From JANSYP01 sp038751255 (GTDB lineage Bacteria; Pseudomonadota; Alphaproteobacteria; Rhodobacterales; Rhodobacteraceae): a DNA stretch of 64,000 nt. The notes beneath the pieces are model-generated. The model was given only the letters and a program-made list of their open reading frames with translations, was not told the origin of the DNA and did no database searches. The stretch spans positions 1 to 64,000 of the forward strand of contig JBCDGN010000002.1 of the NCBI GenBank assembly GCA_038751255.1, read 5' to 3'. The position numbers were made by a program, and so were the translations under genes. Positions 25,833-34,056 of the stretch are shown here, in pieces (the first letter of the stretch is position 1; each line of letters starts with the position of its first letter).

Positions 25833-26827
25833 GCAAACGCTATAGTGTGGTTGGCATGGGCAATGCGATCGTCGATGTCTTAACCCGTGCCGATGATAGT
25901 TTCCTCGACCATATGGGGATCGAAAAAGGGATCATGCAGCTTGTGGAACGTGAGCGGGCGGAACTCCTTTACGGTGCGATGGACGAGCGGACGCAAGCCC
26001 CTGGCGGCTCTGTCGCAAATACGCTTGCGGGTGTTGGGCAGCTTGGCCTGAGCACGGCGTTTATGGGCCGGGTTTCCGATGATGCTTTGGGGCGCTTCTA
26101 CGCCGACAGCATGGCCCGTGGCGGCACCGATTTTGTCAATCCTCCGGTCACAAACGGCGAACTTCCAACGTCTCGGTCGATGATCTTTGTCTCGCCCGAT
26201 GGTGAGCGGTCTATGAACACCTATTTGGGGATTTCGGCAGAATTGGGTCCAGGGGACGCGCGCGACGAGGTGGCTTCTGAAGCGCAAATTCTGTTTTTAG
26301 AGGGGTACCTCTACGACAAGGACAAGGGAAAGGCCGCGTTTGAGCGAAGCTCAGCGGCCTGTCGCGCTGCTGGCGGAAAAGCAGGAATAGCACTTTCTGA
26401 CCCGTTTTGCGTCGAACGTCACCGCGCCGATTTCAAACGCATGACAGAGACGCAAATGGACTATGTCATTGGCAATGTCCATGAATGGACTTCGCTCTAT
26501 GAGACAGAAGATACCGAAGCCGCTTTGGCGCAGGCGGCAGCCTCCTGTCCGCTTGTGATTTGCACCTGTTCTGGCGCGCCAGTGATCTTGATCGAAGGTG
26601 ATCGGCGGGTGGAAGTGCCGGTCGACAAGATTGTTCCGGTGGATGCGACCGGTGCGGGCGATCAATTTGCCGCTGGCTTTTTGTTTGGTTTGGCAACTTC
26701 GCGTGACCTGGAAACCTGCGGGCGGATGGGTGTGACCGCAGCGAGTGAGATCATCCAGCATTTCGGTGCGCGCCCGGAACGCGACATGGCAGATGTTTTC
26801 GTGCAAAAAGGATTGCTGCCGGGTTGA
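25829..26827 (+). CDS. PfkB-family sugar/adenosine kinase
   Basis: A 332-aa ribokinase-fold kinase. The N-terminal GMGNAIVDVL, the di-Gly hinge region APGGSVANTLAGVGQLG, and the catalytic signature DATGAGDQFAAGFLFGL near residue 273 are present. Alphaproteobacterial proteins of this shape are usually annotated adenosine kinase, which would fit nucleoside salvage, but the substrate is not proven by sequence. It uses a TTG start at 25829, with GAGGAG eight bases upstream inside nth, and overlaps nth by 4 bp. Last gene of the operon. Confidence 0.9.
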   Translation: MSKRYSVVGMGNAIVDVLTRADDSFLDHMGIEKGIMQLVERERAELLYGAMDERTQAPGGSVANTLAGVGQLGLSTAFMGRVSDDALGRFYADSMARGGTDFVNPPVTNGELPTSRSMIFVSPDGERSMNTYLGISAELGPGDARDEVASEAQILFLEGYLYDKDKGKAAFERSSAACRAAGGKAGIALSDPFCVERHRADFKRMTETQMDYVIGNVHEWTSLYETEDTEAALAQAAASCPLVICTCSGAPVILIEGDRRVEVPVDKIVPVDATGAGDQFAAGFLFGLATSRDLETCGRMGVTAASEIIQHFGARPERDMADVFVQKGLLPG

Positions 26828-27024
26828 GGCTACGATCAACTTTTTTAAAGTCGCGCCGTTTGGTCGGGGCATTGAACCCCGCCCGCCCGGGCTCGTGTTG
26901 TTGGCAAGTGCTCTCCGCTCAGTGGAGGTCACACCTCAAGAAAGCGTTCTATGCGCAGGATCCGGGTCGCAGCACTGGATCTGATCGCTTATCTTGAGGC
27001 TCAGTTCTTGAATTGGAGGCTGCG

Positions 27025-27891
27025 ATGGCGCTTGATCACCCAGAAGGCAAAGACAGCTATCATTATGGTGTGATCGCCCGGGCGATTGAGATCATCGATG
27101 CGCGTGCACCCGAACAACTGTCTTTGGGCGCGCTGGCTGCAGAGCTCGGCATGAGCGAGGCGCATTTTCAACGGGTCTTTTCGGCTTGGGCGGGAGTTTC
27201 GCCGAAACGCTATCAACAGTACTTGACGCTCGACCACGCCAAATCCCTGCTGCGGAACCAAGCCACAACTCTAGAGACCGCCGATCAGGTCGGCCTGTCG
27301 GGGTCAGGACGGCTGCATGATCTGTTTTTGCGTTGGGAAGCCATGAGCCCGGGCGACTACGCACAAAAAGGCGCAGGCTTGAACATCGCATGGGCTTGGG
27401 CCGACAGCCCTTTTGGCCCCGCCTTGGCGATGGCCACAGAGCGGGGATTGTGCGGGCTGGCGTTCGCTGCGGATTGCGGCAAAGAGACCGCAATGGAGGA
27501 TCTTGTTGCGCGCTGGCCGGAGGCCCGTTTTGAAGAAAACTCTGAGATGGTCTTGCCGCTCCTTAATAAAGTGCTTGCCCCGGCAGGACCTGACAACGTG
27601 ACTGCGCTACATCTGATCGGCGCCCCTTTTCAGATCAAGGTCTGGGAAGCACTGCTGGCTGTGCCAGAGGGCACAGTCACGACCTATTCGGAGATCGCCG
27701 AAGCCATTGGACACCCCAAAGCGGTCAGAGCGGTTGGCACAGCGGTGGGACGCAATCCGATAAGCTGGCTGATCCCGTGTCACCGAGCGCTGAGGAAATC
27801 CGGCGGCCTTGGCGGTTATCACTGGGGCCTCCCTGTCAAACGCGCACTTCTGGCCCGCGAAGCCGCCCGGTTGGATGCAGGGAAAGCTTGA
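27025..27891 (+). CDS. AraC-type HTH fused to O6-methylguanine-DNA methyltransferase
   Basis: A 288-aa Ada-like protein. Residues 15-105 form an AraC-type double helix-turn-helix (LSLGALAAELGMSEAHFQRVF); residues 115-288 form the methyltransferase, with the acceptor Cys at about residue 252 in PCHR and AVGTAVGRNPISWLI before it. It lacks the N-terminal zinc-Cys domain of E. coli Ada that repairs methylphosphotriesters and switches on transcription, so it should repair O6-alkylguanine, while its trigger for DNA binding is unclear. ATG 27025 has GGAGG five bases upstream; a TTG at 27013 overlaps that site. Confidence 0.93.
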   Translation: MALDHPEGKDSYHYGVIARAIEIIDARAPEQLSLGALAAELGMSEAHFQRVFSAWAGVSPKRYQQYLTLDHAKSLLRNQATTLETADQVGLSGSGRLHDLFLRWEAMSPGDYAQKGAGLNIAWAWADSPFGPALAMATERGLCGLAFAADCGKETAMEDLVARWPEARFEENSEMVLPLLNKVLAPAGPDNVTALHLIGAPFQIKVWEALLAVPEGTVTTYSEIAEAIGHPKAVRAVGTAVGRNPISWLIPCHRALRKSGGLGGYHWGLPVKRALLAREAARLDAGKA

Positions 27892-27901
27892 AGCTCCGGA
27901 C

Positions 27902-27926
27902 AACTGGTCATAGAATTTGACCAGTT
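27902..27926. promoter_or_regulatory. Perfect 9-bp inverted repeat, probable operator of the GntR/FCD regulator
   Basis: AACTGGTCA at 27902-27910 and its exact reverse complement TGACCAGTT at 27918-27926 are separated by seven A/T-rich bases. The palindrome is 13 bases before the GntR/FCD start codon. TGGT/ACCA half-sites are typical of FadR/PdhR-subfamily GntR regulators, and the half-site is the same as that of E. coli FadR but with wider spacing. Autoregulation is the simplest reading. Confidence 0.75.
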
Positions 27927-27939
27927 TTCAGAGGCATTC

Positions 27940-28713
27940 ATGGCATTCCGAAAAATCGAACCAGAAAAGCTTGCCGACTCTGTGATCGGTCAGATTGAGG
28001 AATTGATCCTGCAAGGCATTCTGCGCCCCGGCGAGAGACTGCCCTCAGAGCGAGAGCTTTCTGAACGCCTCGGCGTTTCGCGTCCGTCGCTGCGCGAGGC
28101 GATTGCTGCCCTGCAGGATAAGGGGTTGCTGACAACGAAAGCGGGCTCTGGGGTCTATGTGGCGGAGGTTTTGGGATCGGCCTTCTCCCCTGCCCTGGTT
28201 GCACTTTTTAAGCGCCATGAACGGGCGGTTGACGACTACATCGCCTTCCGCAGAGATCTTGAGGGGCTGGCGGCAGAACGGGCAGCGCGGTTGGCGTCCG
28301 ACACCGATTTGGCTGTTGTCTCAACGATCTTTGAGAAGATGCAGGCCGCCCATCAGAAACGAAATCCAAATGATGAGGCGCAACTTGATGCGCAATTCCA
28401 TCTCGCGATTATTGAGGCGAGCCACAATGTGATCATGCTGCACATGATGCGATCGATGTTCGATCTGTTGTCAGAGGGTGTGTTTTACAATCGGCAAATG
28501 ATGTTTCGGCAGCGTGCAACTCGCGACATGCTTTTGACGCAGCATGGGGCGATCAATCAAGCGCTCTTGCAACGCGCCCCCGAAGCGGCCCGAGACGCGG
28601 TGGAGGCCCATATGGACTATGTCCGCCAATGCTTGAGCGATCAGCGTCGGGCCGCAGCGGATGAAGAGGTGGCGCTGCAACGCCTGGAATATGAACAGAG
28701 CCGCGGGGCTTGA
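27940..28713 (+). CDS. GntR family transcriptional regulator, FCD (FadR/PdhR-like) subfamily
   Basis: A 257-aa repressor-type protein. The winged HTH covers residues 5-75 (LPSERELSERLGVSRPSLREAI) and the all-helical FCD effector domain residues 90-235, where DLEGLAAERAA, AQFHLAIIEASHN and a later His-rich region (TQHGAINQALL, VEAHMDYV) supply the Asp and three His that bind metal and carboxylate ligands. Family members sense lactate, pyruvate, glycolate or similar acids; the ligand here is unknown, and no metabolic gene is adjacent. A perfect palindrome lies just upstream. Stop at 28713 faces the ATP synthase terminator. Confidence 0.93.
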   Translation: MAFRKIEPEKLADSVIGQIEELILQGILRPGERLPSERELSERLGVSRPSLREAIAALQDKGLLTTKAGSGVYVAEVLGSAFSPALVALFKRHERAVDDYIAFRRDLEGLAAERAARLASDTDLAVVSTIFEKMQAAHQKRNPNDEAQLDAQFHLAIIEASHNVIMLHMMRSMFDLLSEGVFYNRQMMFRQRATRDMLLTQHGAINQALLQRAPEAARDAVEAHMDYVRQCLSDQRRAAADEEVALQRLEYEQSRGA

Positions 28714-28755
28714 TCGCTCCCCTAAAACTGGATGATGTCTCCGCCAAAAAGCAAA

Positions 28756-28778
28756 AAAGCGCCCCAATAGGGCGCTTT
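28756..28778 (-). terminator. Rho-independent terminator of the ATP synthase F0 operon
   Basis: A 9-bp perfect stem (AAAGCGCCC, 28756-28764, with GGGCGCTTT, 28770-28778) and a 5-base loop. On the minus strand it is followed by a run of six T and, after GC, five more T, as expected for a terminator about 25 bases after the b-subunit stop. On the plus strand only three T follow, so it serves the minus-strand transcript best. Confidence 0.9.
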
Positions 28779-28801
28779 AGATTAGCTTTCCGAGACTGCG
28801 C

Positions 28802-29362
28802 TTAATGCAGTTTCTGGCCGACTTCCGCGATCGCACCATCGACAAGTTCGCTTGCCTTCTGCGGTGTCATCGCTGCGGCGATCACTTCTCCGGTAGCCGC
28901 TGTCGCGACTGAAACCGCCTGATCACGCACCTGCTTTACAGCCTTAGCCTCTGCCTGAGCGATCTGTTCATCGGCAGCCGCAAGACGGCGGGCAATGGAG
29001 GTTTCGATATCTTTCTTGGCCTCAGCCGCTGCGGCAGCAGCCTCTTTCTTGGCGGCGTCCACGATAAGTGCGGCTTGCTCTTGCACGTCGCGGCGCTTCT
29101 TTTCGTATTCAGCCAACAGGTTTTGCGCATCATCGCGCAGCATCTGCGCCTGTTCCAATTCGGAGGCGATACCATCGGCGCGCTTGTCCAGCATATTGGA
29201 CAGAAGGCCAGGAACTTTAAAGTAGAAGAGCACCCCGATGAAAACAAGGAAGGCCAAGAGGACGATAAAATCAGTGTTTTTCAGAGAGAAAAACACATCG
29301 CCCGCAGCGATAGCTGGGCTGGCGAAAGCGGTTGCGACGAGCGCGAGTGACAATTTCCGCAT
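28802..29362 (-). CDS. atpF: ATP synthase F0 subunit b
   Basis: A 186-aa stator-stalk subunit. Residues 1-19 look like a cleavable or extra hydrophobic leader (LALVATAFASPAIAA), followed by a membrane anchor near residues 32-50 and then a long Ala/Glu/Lys/Gln-rich helix that forms the right-handed coiled coil with b'. Last gene of the F0 operon, 5 bp after b'. In alphaproteobacteria the F0 and F1 genes lie in separate operons; no F1 genes are in this window. Confidence 0.95.
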   Translation of the reverse strand: MRKLSLALVATAFASPAIAAGDVFFSLKNTDFIVLLAFLVFIGVLFYFKVPGLLSNMLDKRADGIASELEQAQMLRDDAQNLLAEYEKKRRDVQEQAALIVDAAKKEAAAAAAEAKKDIETSIARRLAAADEQIAQAEAKAVKQVRDQAVSVATAATGEVIAAAMTPQKASELVDGAIAEVGQKLH

Positions 29363-29367
29363 GACGC

Positions 29368-29928
29368 TTATCCTTTCAACCGAGAGTTAACGGCCGCATC
29401 GATGGCCGACTGATCTGCGCTGAGACCCATGGCCGACACAATCTCAGCCGCGGTGGTCTTAGCGACCTCTTCAACACTTTGGATCGCGCCTGCTTCAATC
29501 TCTGCTATTGTGGCCTCAGACTGTTTGGCGCGGTCGGCGATCTTGGCATCCGCGTCGGCAAGCGCTGCATCAAGTTCCGATTGAATTTCGGCGCGCGCTT
29601 TTGCAACGATTGTTGCGCTTTCTGCGCGAGCATCAGCGAGCGCTTTCTCATAGGCAGCTTCTGCTTCGGCGGCTTTCAGTTTCAACTCTTCTGCCATGGC
29701 GATATCGTTGGTGATCGCCGATTGTCGGTCAGCCAAGACACTTTCGATCCGAGGCAGCGCCACCTTGGTCAGGATCAGGTAGATCGCGCCAAGCGTGATG
29801 ATCAGCCAAAAGATCTGGTTGGGAAAGGTTGTGAAGTCGAGCTGCGGCATGCCTGGGGCCGCATCGGGCCCGATCACGCCATCTGCATCGATTATGGTTT
29901 CGCCGTTGGACGCAGTGCTGTCCGCCAT
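29368..29928 (-). CDS. ATP synthase F0 subunit b'
   Basis: A 186-aa second stator subunit, typical of photosynthetic bacteria and Rhodobacterales. An acidic N-terminal region of about 35 residues precedes a single membrane helix (IFWLIITLGAIYLILTKVAL) and a charged coiled-coil helix to about residue 150. It forms a heterodimer with b, linking F0 subunit a to F1. It lies about 100 bp downstream of the c subunit gene, a usual gap in this operon. Confidence 0.94.
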   Translation of the reverse strand: MADSTASNGETIIDADGVIGPDAAPGMPQLDFTTFPNQIFWLIITLGAIYLILTKVALPRIESVLADRQSAITNDIAMAEELKLKAAEAEAAYEKALADARAESATIVAKARAEIQSELDAALADADAKIADRAKQSEATIAEIEAGAIQSVEEVAKTTAAEIVSAMGLSADQSAIDAAVNSRLKG

Positions 29929-30031
29929 GGTCGTCTCCTGAAAAAGCCGGACGGTCGTTCCCGCCGTGATCCCGATGGGGTGCGGCCAAAGTCGGTCGCA
30001 CCCTGTCGGACGTAAGGACTATCAGGCGGTC

Positions 30032-30268
30032 TTAGACGGCAAACATCAGCAAGAGCGCCACGAGGAAGGCAAAGATGCCAAGCGCTTCTGCAAATGCGAT
30101 ACCAATGAAGAGCGTTGCGGTTTGTTCGCCCGCAGCAGAGGGGTTGCGCAGAGCGCCGGCCAGGAAGTTCCCGGCCACATTGCCCACACCGATGGCAGCG
30201 GCGCCAGAACCGATGGCAGCAAGGCCCGCGCCGATGAATTGACCCATGTTTGCGATATCGCCTTCCAT
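30032..30268 (-). CDS. atpE: ATP synthase F0 subunit c
   Basis: A 78-aa rotor-ring proteolipid with two membrane helices. The Gly/Ala-rich first helix (IGAGLAAIGSGAAAIGVG) and the polar loop ALRNPSA are normal; the ion-binding Glu lies in IGIAFAEALGIFAFL in the second helix. A Glu in a setting without the extra polar residues of Na+ enzymes suggests protons as the coupling ion. Confidence 0.97.
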   Translation of the reverse strand: MEGDIANMGQFIGAGLAAIGSGAAAIGVGNVAGNFLAGALRNPSAAGEQTATLFIGIAFAEALGIFAFLVALLLMFAV

Positions 30269-30327
30269 ATCGAGTTCTCCTTACGTTTGGAAGTTAGCGT
30301 TCGATGTCCCGGCAAGTGCCAGGGGCG

Positions 30328-31080
30328 TTAGTGATGTGGATGAAGCGCGTCTTTGAGATAGACGCAGGTCAGAATCGTGAAGACATAAGCCTGGATGAAT
30401 GACACCAGCACCTCGAGCCCGTACATCGCCGTCACAGCAAGAACTGAGATGGGCGCAACCGCGGTGATTGCGGCGAAGCCCGCGAAGACTTTGATCACCG
30501 CGTGGCCAGCCATCATGTTACCTGCAAGACGAATAGAATGGCTGACGGGCCGCACGAAATATGAAATAATCTCGATGATCGCGAGCACAGGGCGCAGCGG
30601 TAATGGTGCACTCGAGACCCAGAAAAGCTCTAGAAAGCTCGCACCGTTCTTCATGAACCCGATCACTGTGACGGTGATGAAAACCACAAGCGCAAGTATC
30701 GCGGTGACGGCAATATGCGAGGTCGTTGTGAAGGCCATCGGGATCAGGCCAAGGAAGTTCGAGAAGACGATGAACATGAACAGCGTCATGATGTAGGGGA
30801 AATACTTCACCCCATCCTTGCCGGTCACATCCTCGACCATCTTGTAGACGAAGGTGTAGGCAAGCTCCGCAATGGATTGAGACTTGGTCGGTACGGTGGC
30901 CCGCCCGCGTGTGCCCAAAACAAGGAGCGCCGCAATCGCTGCGACGGTCAACGCCATCCAGAGGGTGACATTGGTAATAGTGTACCAATGTACGTCATCG
31001 CCACCGAAGAGTGGTTTAACGATGAATTGGTCCATTGGGTAAAAAGACAGTCCGTCATCTTCATAGACTTCGTCAGCCAT
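30328..31080 (-). CDS. atpB: ATP synthase F0 subunit a
   Basis: A 250-aa membrane subunit that forms the proton half-channels. The essential Arg is in HSIRLAGNMMAGH in the fourth helix region, and the C-terminal helices (LEVLVSFIQAYVFTILTCVYL) carry the conserved Gln/Tyr positions. The ...SIRLAGN form (usually SIRLFGN) is a minor variation common in the group. It lies between atpI and atpE in the usual order. Confidence 0.97.
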   Translation of the reverse strand: MADEVYEDDGLSFYPMDQFIVKPLFGGDDVHWYTITNVTLWMALTVAAIAALLVLGTRGRATVPTKSQSIAELAYTFVYKMVEDVTGKDGVKYFPYIMTLFMFIVFSNFLGLIPMAFTTTSHIAVTAILALVVFITVTVIGFMKNGASFLELFWVSSAPLPLRPVLAIIEIISYFVRPVSHSIRLAGNMMAGHAVIKVFAGFAAITAVAPISVLAVTAMYGLEVLVSFIQAYVFTILTCVYLKDALHPHH

Positions 31081-31115
31081 GCCCCATCCTCTTAACGCAC
31101 AGCGCTATGGCGCTG

Positions 31116-31463
31116 TCAGTCCTCTCGCGCCACTTGGGACGCTTCATTTTCGGCCGATTTGGCCGCGTTCTTGGCCTGAACCTCGGTGGCGGTGCGCATC
31201 ATCGTTTTGATGCCCGCGGCAAGACCCAGAAATGTAAACAGCACCAGAAAGATCGGGATGGTCCCGAACAGGCTATCCAGCCCATATCCGATGCCGAAAC
31301 CGATCCCGAGACCGGCGACAAGCTCGATCACCATCCGCCAAGCCACTTGCGCTTGGGAATAGTGCTCTTCTTGATGGGGTTTGCTCGGCTCTTGCGCAGC
31401 TTTTGCCGCCGCGATCCGCGCATCGAGTCGCTTTAGCCGATCATCGTCCCGGCTCTCAGCCAT
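31116..31463 (-). CDS. atpI: ATP synthase accessory protein AtpI (AtpZ/AtpI family)
   Basis: A 115-aa protein with an N-terminal charged helix and two membrane segments (MVIELVAGLGIGFGIGYGLD and IPIFLVLFTFLGLAAGI). AtpI assists assembly of the c-ring and may help Mg handling. Start 31463 (MAESRDD) has a GGGGTGAG-type ribosome site; the frame upstream to 31511 adds 16 residues without support. First gene of the F0 operon, so the operon promoter should lie in the AT-rich divergent region 31464-31693. Confidence 0.92.
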   Translation of the reverse strand: MAESRDDDRLKRLDARIAAAKAAQEPSKPHQEEHYSQAQVAWRMVIELVAGLGIGFGIGYGLDSLFGTIPIFLVLFTFLGLAAGIKTMMRTATEVQAKNAAKSAENEASQVARED

Positions 31464-31693
31464 CTCACCCCCGTTGAAGAGTTTGGCGCACACTATGCTG
31501 CCGAACTGCAAAGTGTCAACGCGGTGAAACGATGTCTATATCCCTGATATTAAATATTTATATTGGCCGCGACAGGCTGCCGCTGACATTTGCCGCTTCA
31601 GTTGATATTCAACCGTTAGGTTGATTTTCGATTTCGTTTCGGCCCAAGGCTCAATAGTTTTGCGACACGCTGCGCGCTCCGGGAGAAGACCCC
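31464..31693. promoter_or_regulatory. Divergent promoter region of the F0 operon and a small exported protein
   Basis: These 230 bases separate two divergent genes and contain the most AT-rich stretch nearby (31540-31570, TATCCCTGATATTAAATATT type sequence), which is where promoters would be expected. I cannot assign exact -35/-10 boxes with confidence. No gene seen. Confidence 0.45.
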
Positions 31694-32203
31694 ATGAACC
31701 GATCCGATACTTTCATCTCTTTAATTGTCTTTGCGAGCTTGGCCGGCACCGCATCTGCTCAGGACTTTACCCTAACCGGGAAATATGAGGGGCTCTACGC
31801 GTGTGACAACACAACCCAAGGTGTGCCGTCGACCTGGTCGCGTCCGATGAGCGCCGGGGTTGTCCAGAAAGGCGACAAATTCACCATCGATCTGGACTAC
31901 ACCGACAAACAGGAACTGGGAGAAGAGTATTCGCTTTACACTGGTCAGTTCACGATTTCGCCGGACGATACTCTTGTGAGCGGTTACTTCGAAGCATGCG
32001 GCGGGTCGTTTCCGACGAAAGAACTCGCGCGGTTTTTCCCCTCAGCGATCATGGCGACGCCTTTCAGCCTCTCGATCACCAGTGTCTGGGTGTCTGACCA
32101 GGTGCCGAATATGTCAGGTCTGACGGTTCAAGTTTGTAAGTGGAGCTTGACGCGCATCTCAACCGAGACGCCGACAATCCGAACCTGCAACACATCTGAA
32201 TAA
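31694..32203 (+). CDS. Exported protein of unknown function
   Basis: A 169-aa protein with a signal peptide (hydrophobic FISLIVFASLAGTA, cleavage after ASA-Q near residue 23). The mature part is polar, predicted beta-rich, and has four Cys (in YACDN, EACGG, VCKWS, RTCNT) that could form two disulfides in the periplasm. No family recognised. ATG 31694 follows GGGAGAAGA, an acceptable ribosome site. It ends 14 bp before the convergent DMT exporter gene. Confidence 0.7.
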   Translation: MNRSDTFISLIVFASLAGTASAQDFTLTGKYEGLYACDNTTQGVPSTWSRPMSAGVVQKGDKFTIDLDYTDKQELGEEYSLYTGQFTISPDDTLVSGYFEACGGSFPTKELARFFPSAIMATPFSLSITSVWVSDQVPNMSGLTVQVCKWSLTRISTETPTIRTCNTSE

Positions 32204-32217
32204 CAAGCGCATGGCGT

Positions 32218-33123
32218 CTAGCCCTGGTAGGAAAGCCGCCTAAGCCAACGCGCCAGACGCCCATCGATGATCAGCAAGCCAAGGAAGATCAACCCCATTC
32301 CAATCATATGCGCGGGCAAAATCGCTTCGTGCAAAACAAGTGCCCCCAATCCTACCGCCGAGACCGGTGCAATGAAGGTGACCGTCGATGCCGTCGTGGC
32401 ACCGACCCGCGCAACCAGACGCATAAGGATGGCAAAGAAGCCGCCGGTGAGAACGACGCCAGAAAAGAGCATGGCAGCCCATCCTTCAGCACTTGTAAGC
32501 ACCGGAACACCGTCAACGAGAAATGACAGAGGGATTAGCAAAACCGCCGAGGCAGTCATGGACACAGTGGTCATCAGGAGCCGATCGATCCCGCTTAGCC
32601 AGCGAACATAGTTTAGCGCACAAGCGTAGCTGAGCGGTGCCATAAGCGCGATACCGATGGCCCACACAGCCGAAGCTTCTCCGCTGCTGATTTCCGGCAA
32701 TGCGAGGATTAAGATCCCCACGAAACCAACTATAACTCCGAGAGTTTTCAGTTTCGTCGCATGCTCGCCGCCGGGCCAAAAGTGTGAAACGATCACCACG
32801 AGGATCGGCGTCATCGCGTTGATGATCCCAGTCACACCGCTTGCGAGCCCTTCTTGTGCAAGAGGGTAAAGTGCCAGCGGAAGGCCAAAGTGGAGCATGC
32901 CAAACACAGTAAGTGGCATAATTTTTTCCCACGGGATCTTAGGGCGCGGTCCGATCGCGAAGATCACGATCCACAAAGCTAGCGCGCCAAACAAAACCCG
33001 TCCGCAAGACACCCATAGCGGCCCAATCTCACGCACGAGGATGGCGTTACATAAAAAAGACGACCCCCAACCAAGGCCGAGCACCGAGAGAATGATCCAA
33101 TCGCGTGTGCTAACATGTGCCAT
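32218..33123 (-). CDS. EamA/DMT-superfamily transporter
   Basis: A 301-aa inner-membrane protein with ten predicted helices in two EamA repeats (about residues 8-145 and 155-290). Features of the family are the N-terminal LGLGWGSSFLCNAILVREIGP, the GVTGIINAMTPILVVIVS turn in repeat 1 and the STVTFIAPVSAVGLGALVLHE turn in repeat 2. Such proteins export amino acids or other metabolites; the substrate is not predictable. The following ArsR gene is divergent and may regulate it, but nothing proves this. Confidence 0.92.
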   Translation of the reverse strand: MAHVSTRDWIILSVLGLGWGSSFLCNAILVREIGPLWVSCGRVLFGALALWIVIFAIGPRPKIPWEKIMPLTVFGMLHFGLPLALYPLAQEGLASGVTGIINAMTPILVVIVSHFWPGGEHATKLKTLGVIVGFVGILILALPEISSGEASAVWAIGIALMAPLSYACALNYVRWLSGIDRLLMTTVSMTASAVLLIPLSFLVDGVPVLTSAEGWAAMLFSGVVLTGGFFAILMRLVARVGATTASTVTFIAPVSAVGLGALVLHEAILPAHMIGMGLIFLGLLIIDGRLARWLRRLSYQG

Positions 33124-33230
33124 TTTTTGCTCCTCGCGGTTGCGCCCCTAATTGCCGGGGAAGCAAACTTGGCTCAATCCGAATCCTGCTCTTTTCACAT
33201 CCCCTTACTTTGCCTAGCCTGTGGGGTGAA

Positions 33231-33581
33231 ATGACCGATCCGCTCGACTCTGTTTTTGCTGCCCTGGCCGATCCCACCCGCCGGGCGATCCTTCAAATGC
33301 TGTTGGAAGACGACATGGCGGTCACCGATGTGGCAGATCCTTTTGAGATGTCGCTCGCTGCGATTTCCAAGCATCTCATTATTTTAAGCCGGGCTGGCCT
33401 GATCAGCCAGGAAAAGCGCGGGCGCGTAAAATGGTGCAAACTGGAACCCGATGCACTGCGGACCGCATCGGTTTGGATGCAAGGGTTTGGCCAGTTCGAA
33501 CCGGTGCATTTGGAGGCGTTCGAACGCTATTTGGCGCGAGAGCTCAGCGACACGCCTGATCCGGGGACAGGCGGCAGCTAA
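33231..33581 (+). CDS. ArsR-family transcriptional regulator
   Basis: A 116-aa winged-helix regulator (FAALADPTRRAILQMLLEDDMAVTDVA, recognition helix MSLAAISKHLIILSRAGLI, wing EKRGRVKWCKLEP). It lacks the CxC metal site of arsenic or cadmium sensors; it resembles the SRPBCC-linked group of ArsR proteins, which often sit beside AHSA1-domain genes, but none is here. ATG 33231 follows GGGGTGAA. Divergent from the DMT exporter and followed by a small exported-type protein. Confidence 0.9.
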   Translation: MTDPLDSVFAALADPTRRAILQMLLEDDMAVTDVADPFEMSLAAISKHLIILSRAGLISQEKRGRVKWCKLEPDALRTASVWMQGFGQFEPVHLEAFERYLARELSDTPDPGTGGS

Positions 33582-33666
33582 TACCTTCAGCCTCTTTTCA
33601 CGTCGAGAGAATGGCAACTTTTGGGCCGTAACGTGGCGTTGCATGACATCGGTTCGGAGAAGGCGT

Positions 33667-34056
33667 GTGAAACTTGCTGTGACAGTGACAGCAATGCTCG
33701 GCACCGCAGCAGGCGGCATTGGCTTGCTCCTGCCCGATGCCTCGGCACCCCACCGGATCGGTCATGTGGTCTTTGCTCAAGGCGCTTTTTCCAATGCGTC
33801 TGACATGGTCAGCACCTATGCCGCGATGGAGCCCATGAAAGAAGACGCGCTGCGCAACTGGGCAGCCGGTTTACCTTATCGTGAGGGGGGCGTTCATATC
33901 ATCGTTGTGTATGACCAAGGAAACCCGGTTCCGGACCCCAGCGGAGCCGAGAGTTTGGCCCAAGCAGATTGGATCGCCTCGTCTGGACAAGCGCAGTGGC
34001 GTATTTTGCGCCAAGGGGCGTCAGTCGTTTCCTTTTATGCCAGCGGTGGCTCTTAG
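33667..34056 (+). CDS. Small membrane-anchored or exported protein of unknown function
   Basis: A 129-aa protein starting at GTG 33667, which has GGAGAAGG upstream; an in-frame ATG at 33643 would add eight basic residues. The first 20 residues (LAVTVTAMLGTAAGGIGLLL) form a signal or anchor sequence. The rest is a small alpha/beta-looking domain with no Cys and no motif I can name. Its TAG overlaps the LysR stop (TTAG shared). Coding status rests on the start site and amino-acid composition, so confidence is moderate. Confidence 0.6.
   Translation: MKLAVTVTAMLGTAAGGIGLLLPDASAPHRIGHVVFAQGAFSNASDMVSTYAAMEPMKEDALRNWAAGLPYREGGVHIIVVYDQGNPVPDPSGAESLAQADWIASSGQAQWRILRQGASVVSFYASGGS

Noticed and set aside
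26830..26950. tRNA-like segment on the minus strand after the PfkB kinase gene (a GGGG-TTCAATG-CCCC arm and a GAGCGGAGAGC D-arm-like piece)
   Set aside because: The T-arm pairs (5 bp, 7-base loop) but the loop ends in G instead of a pyrimidine, no acceptor stem closes it and no anticodon stem forms. Treated as a chance hairpin or a decayed tRNA.
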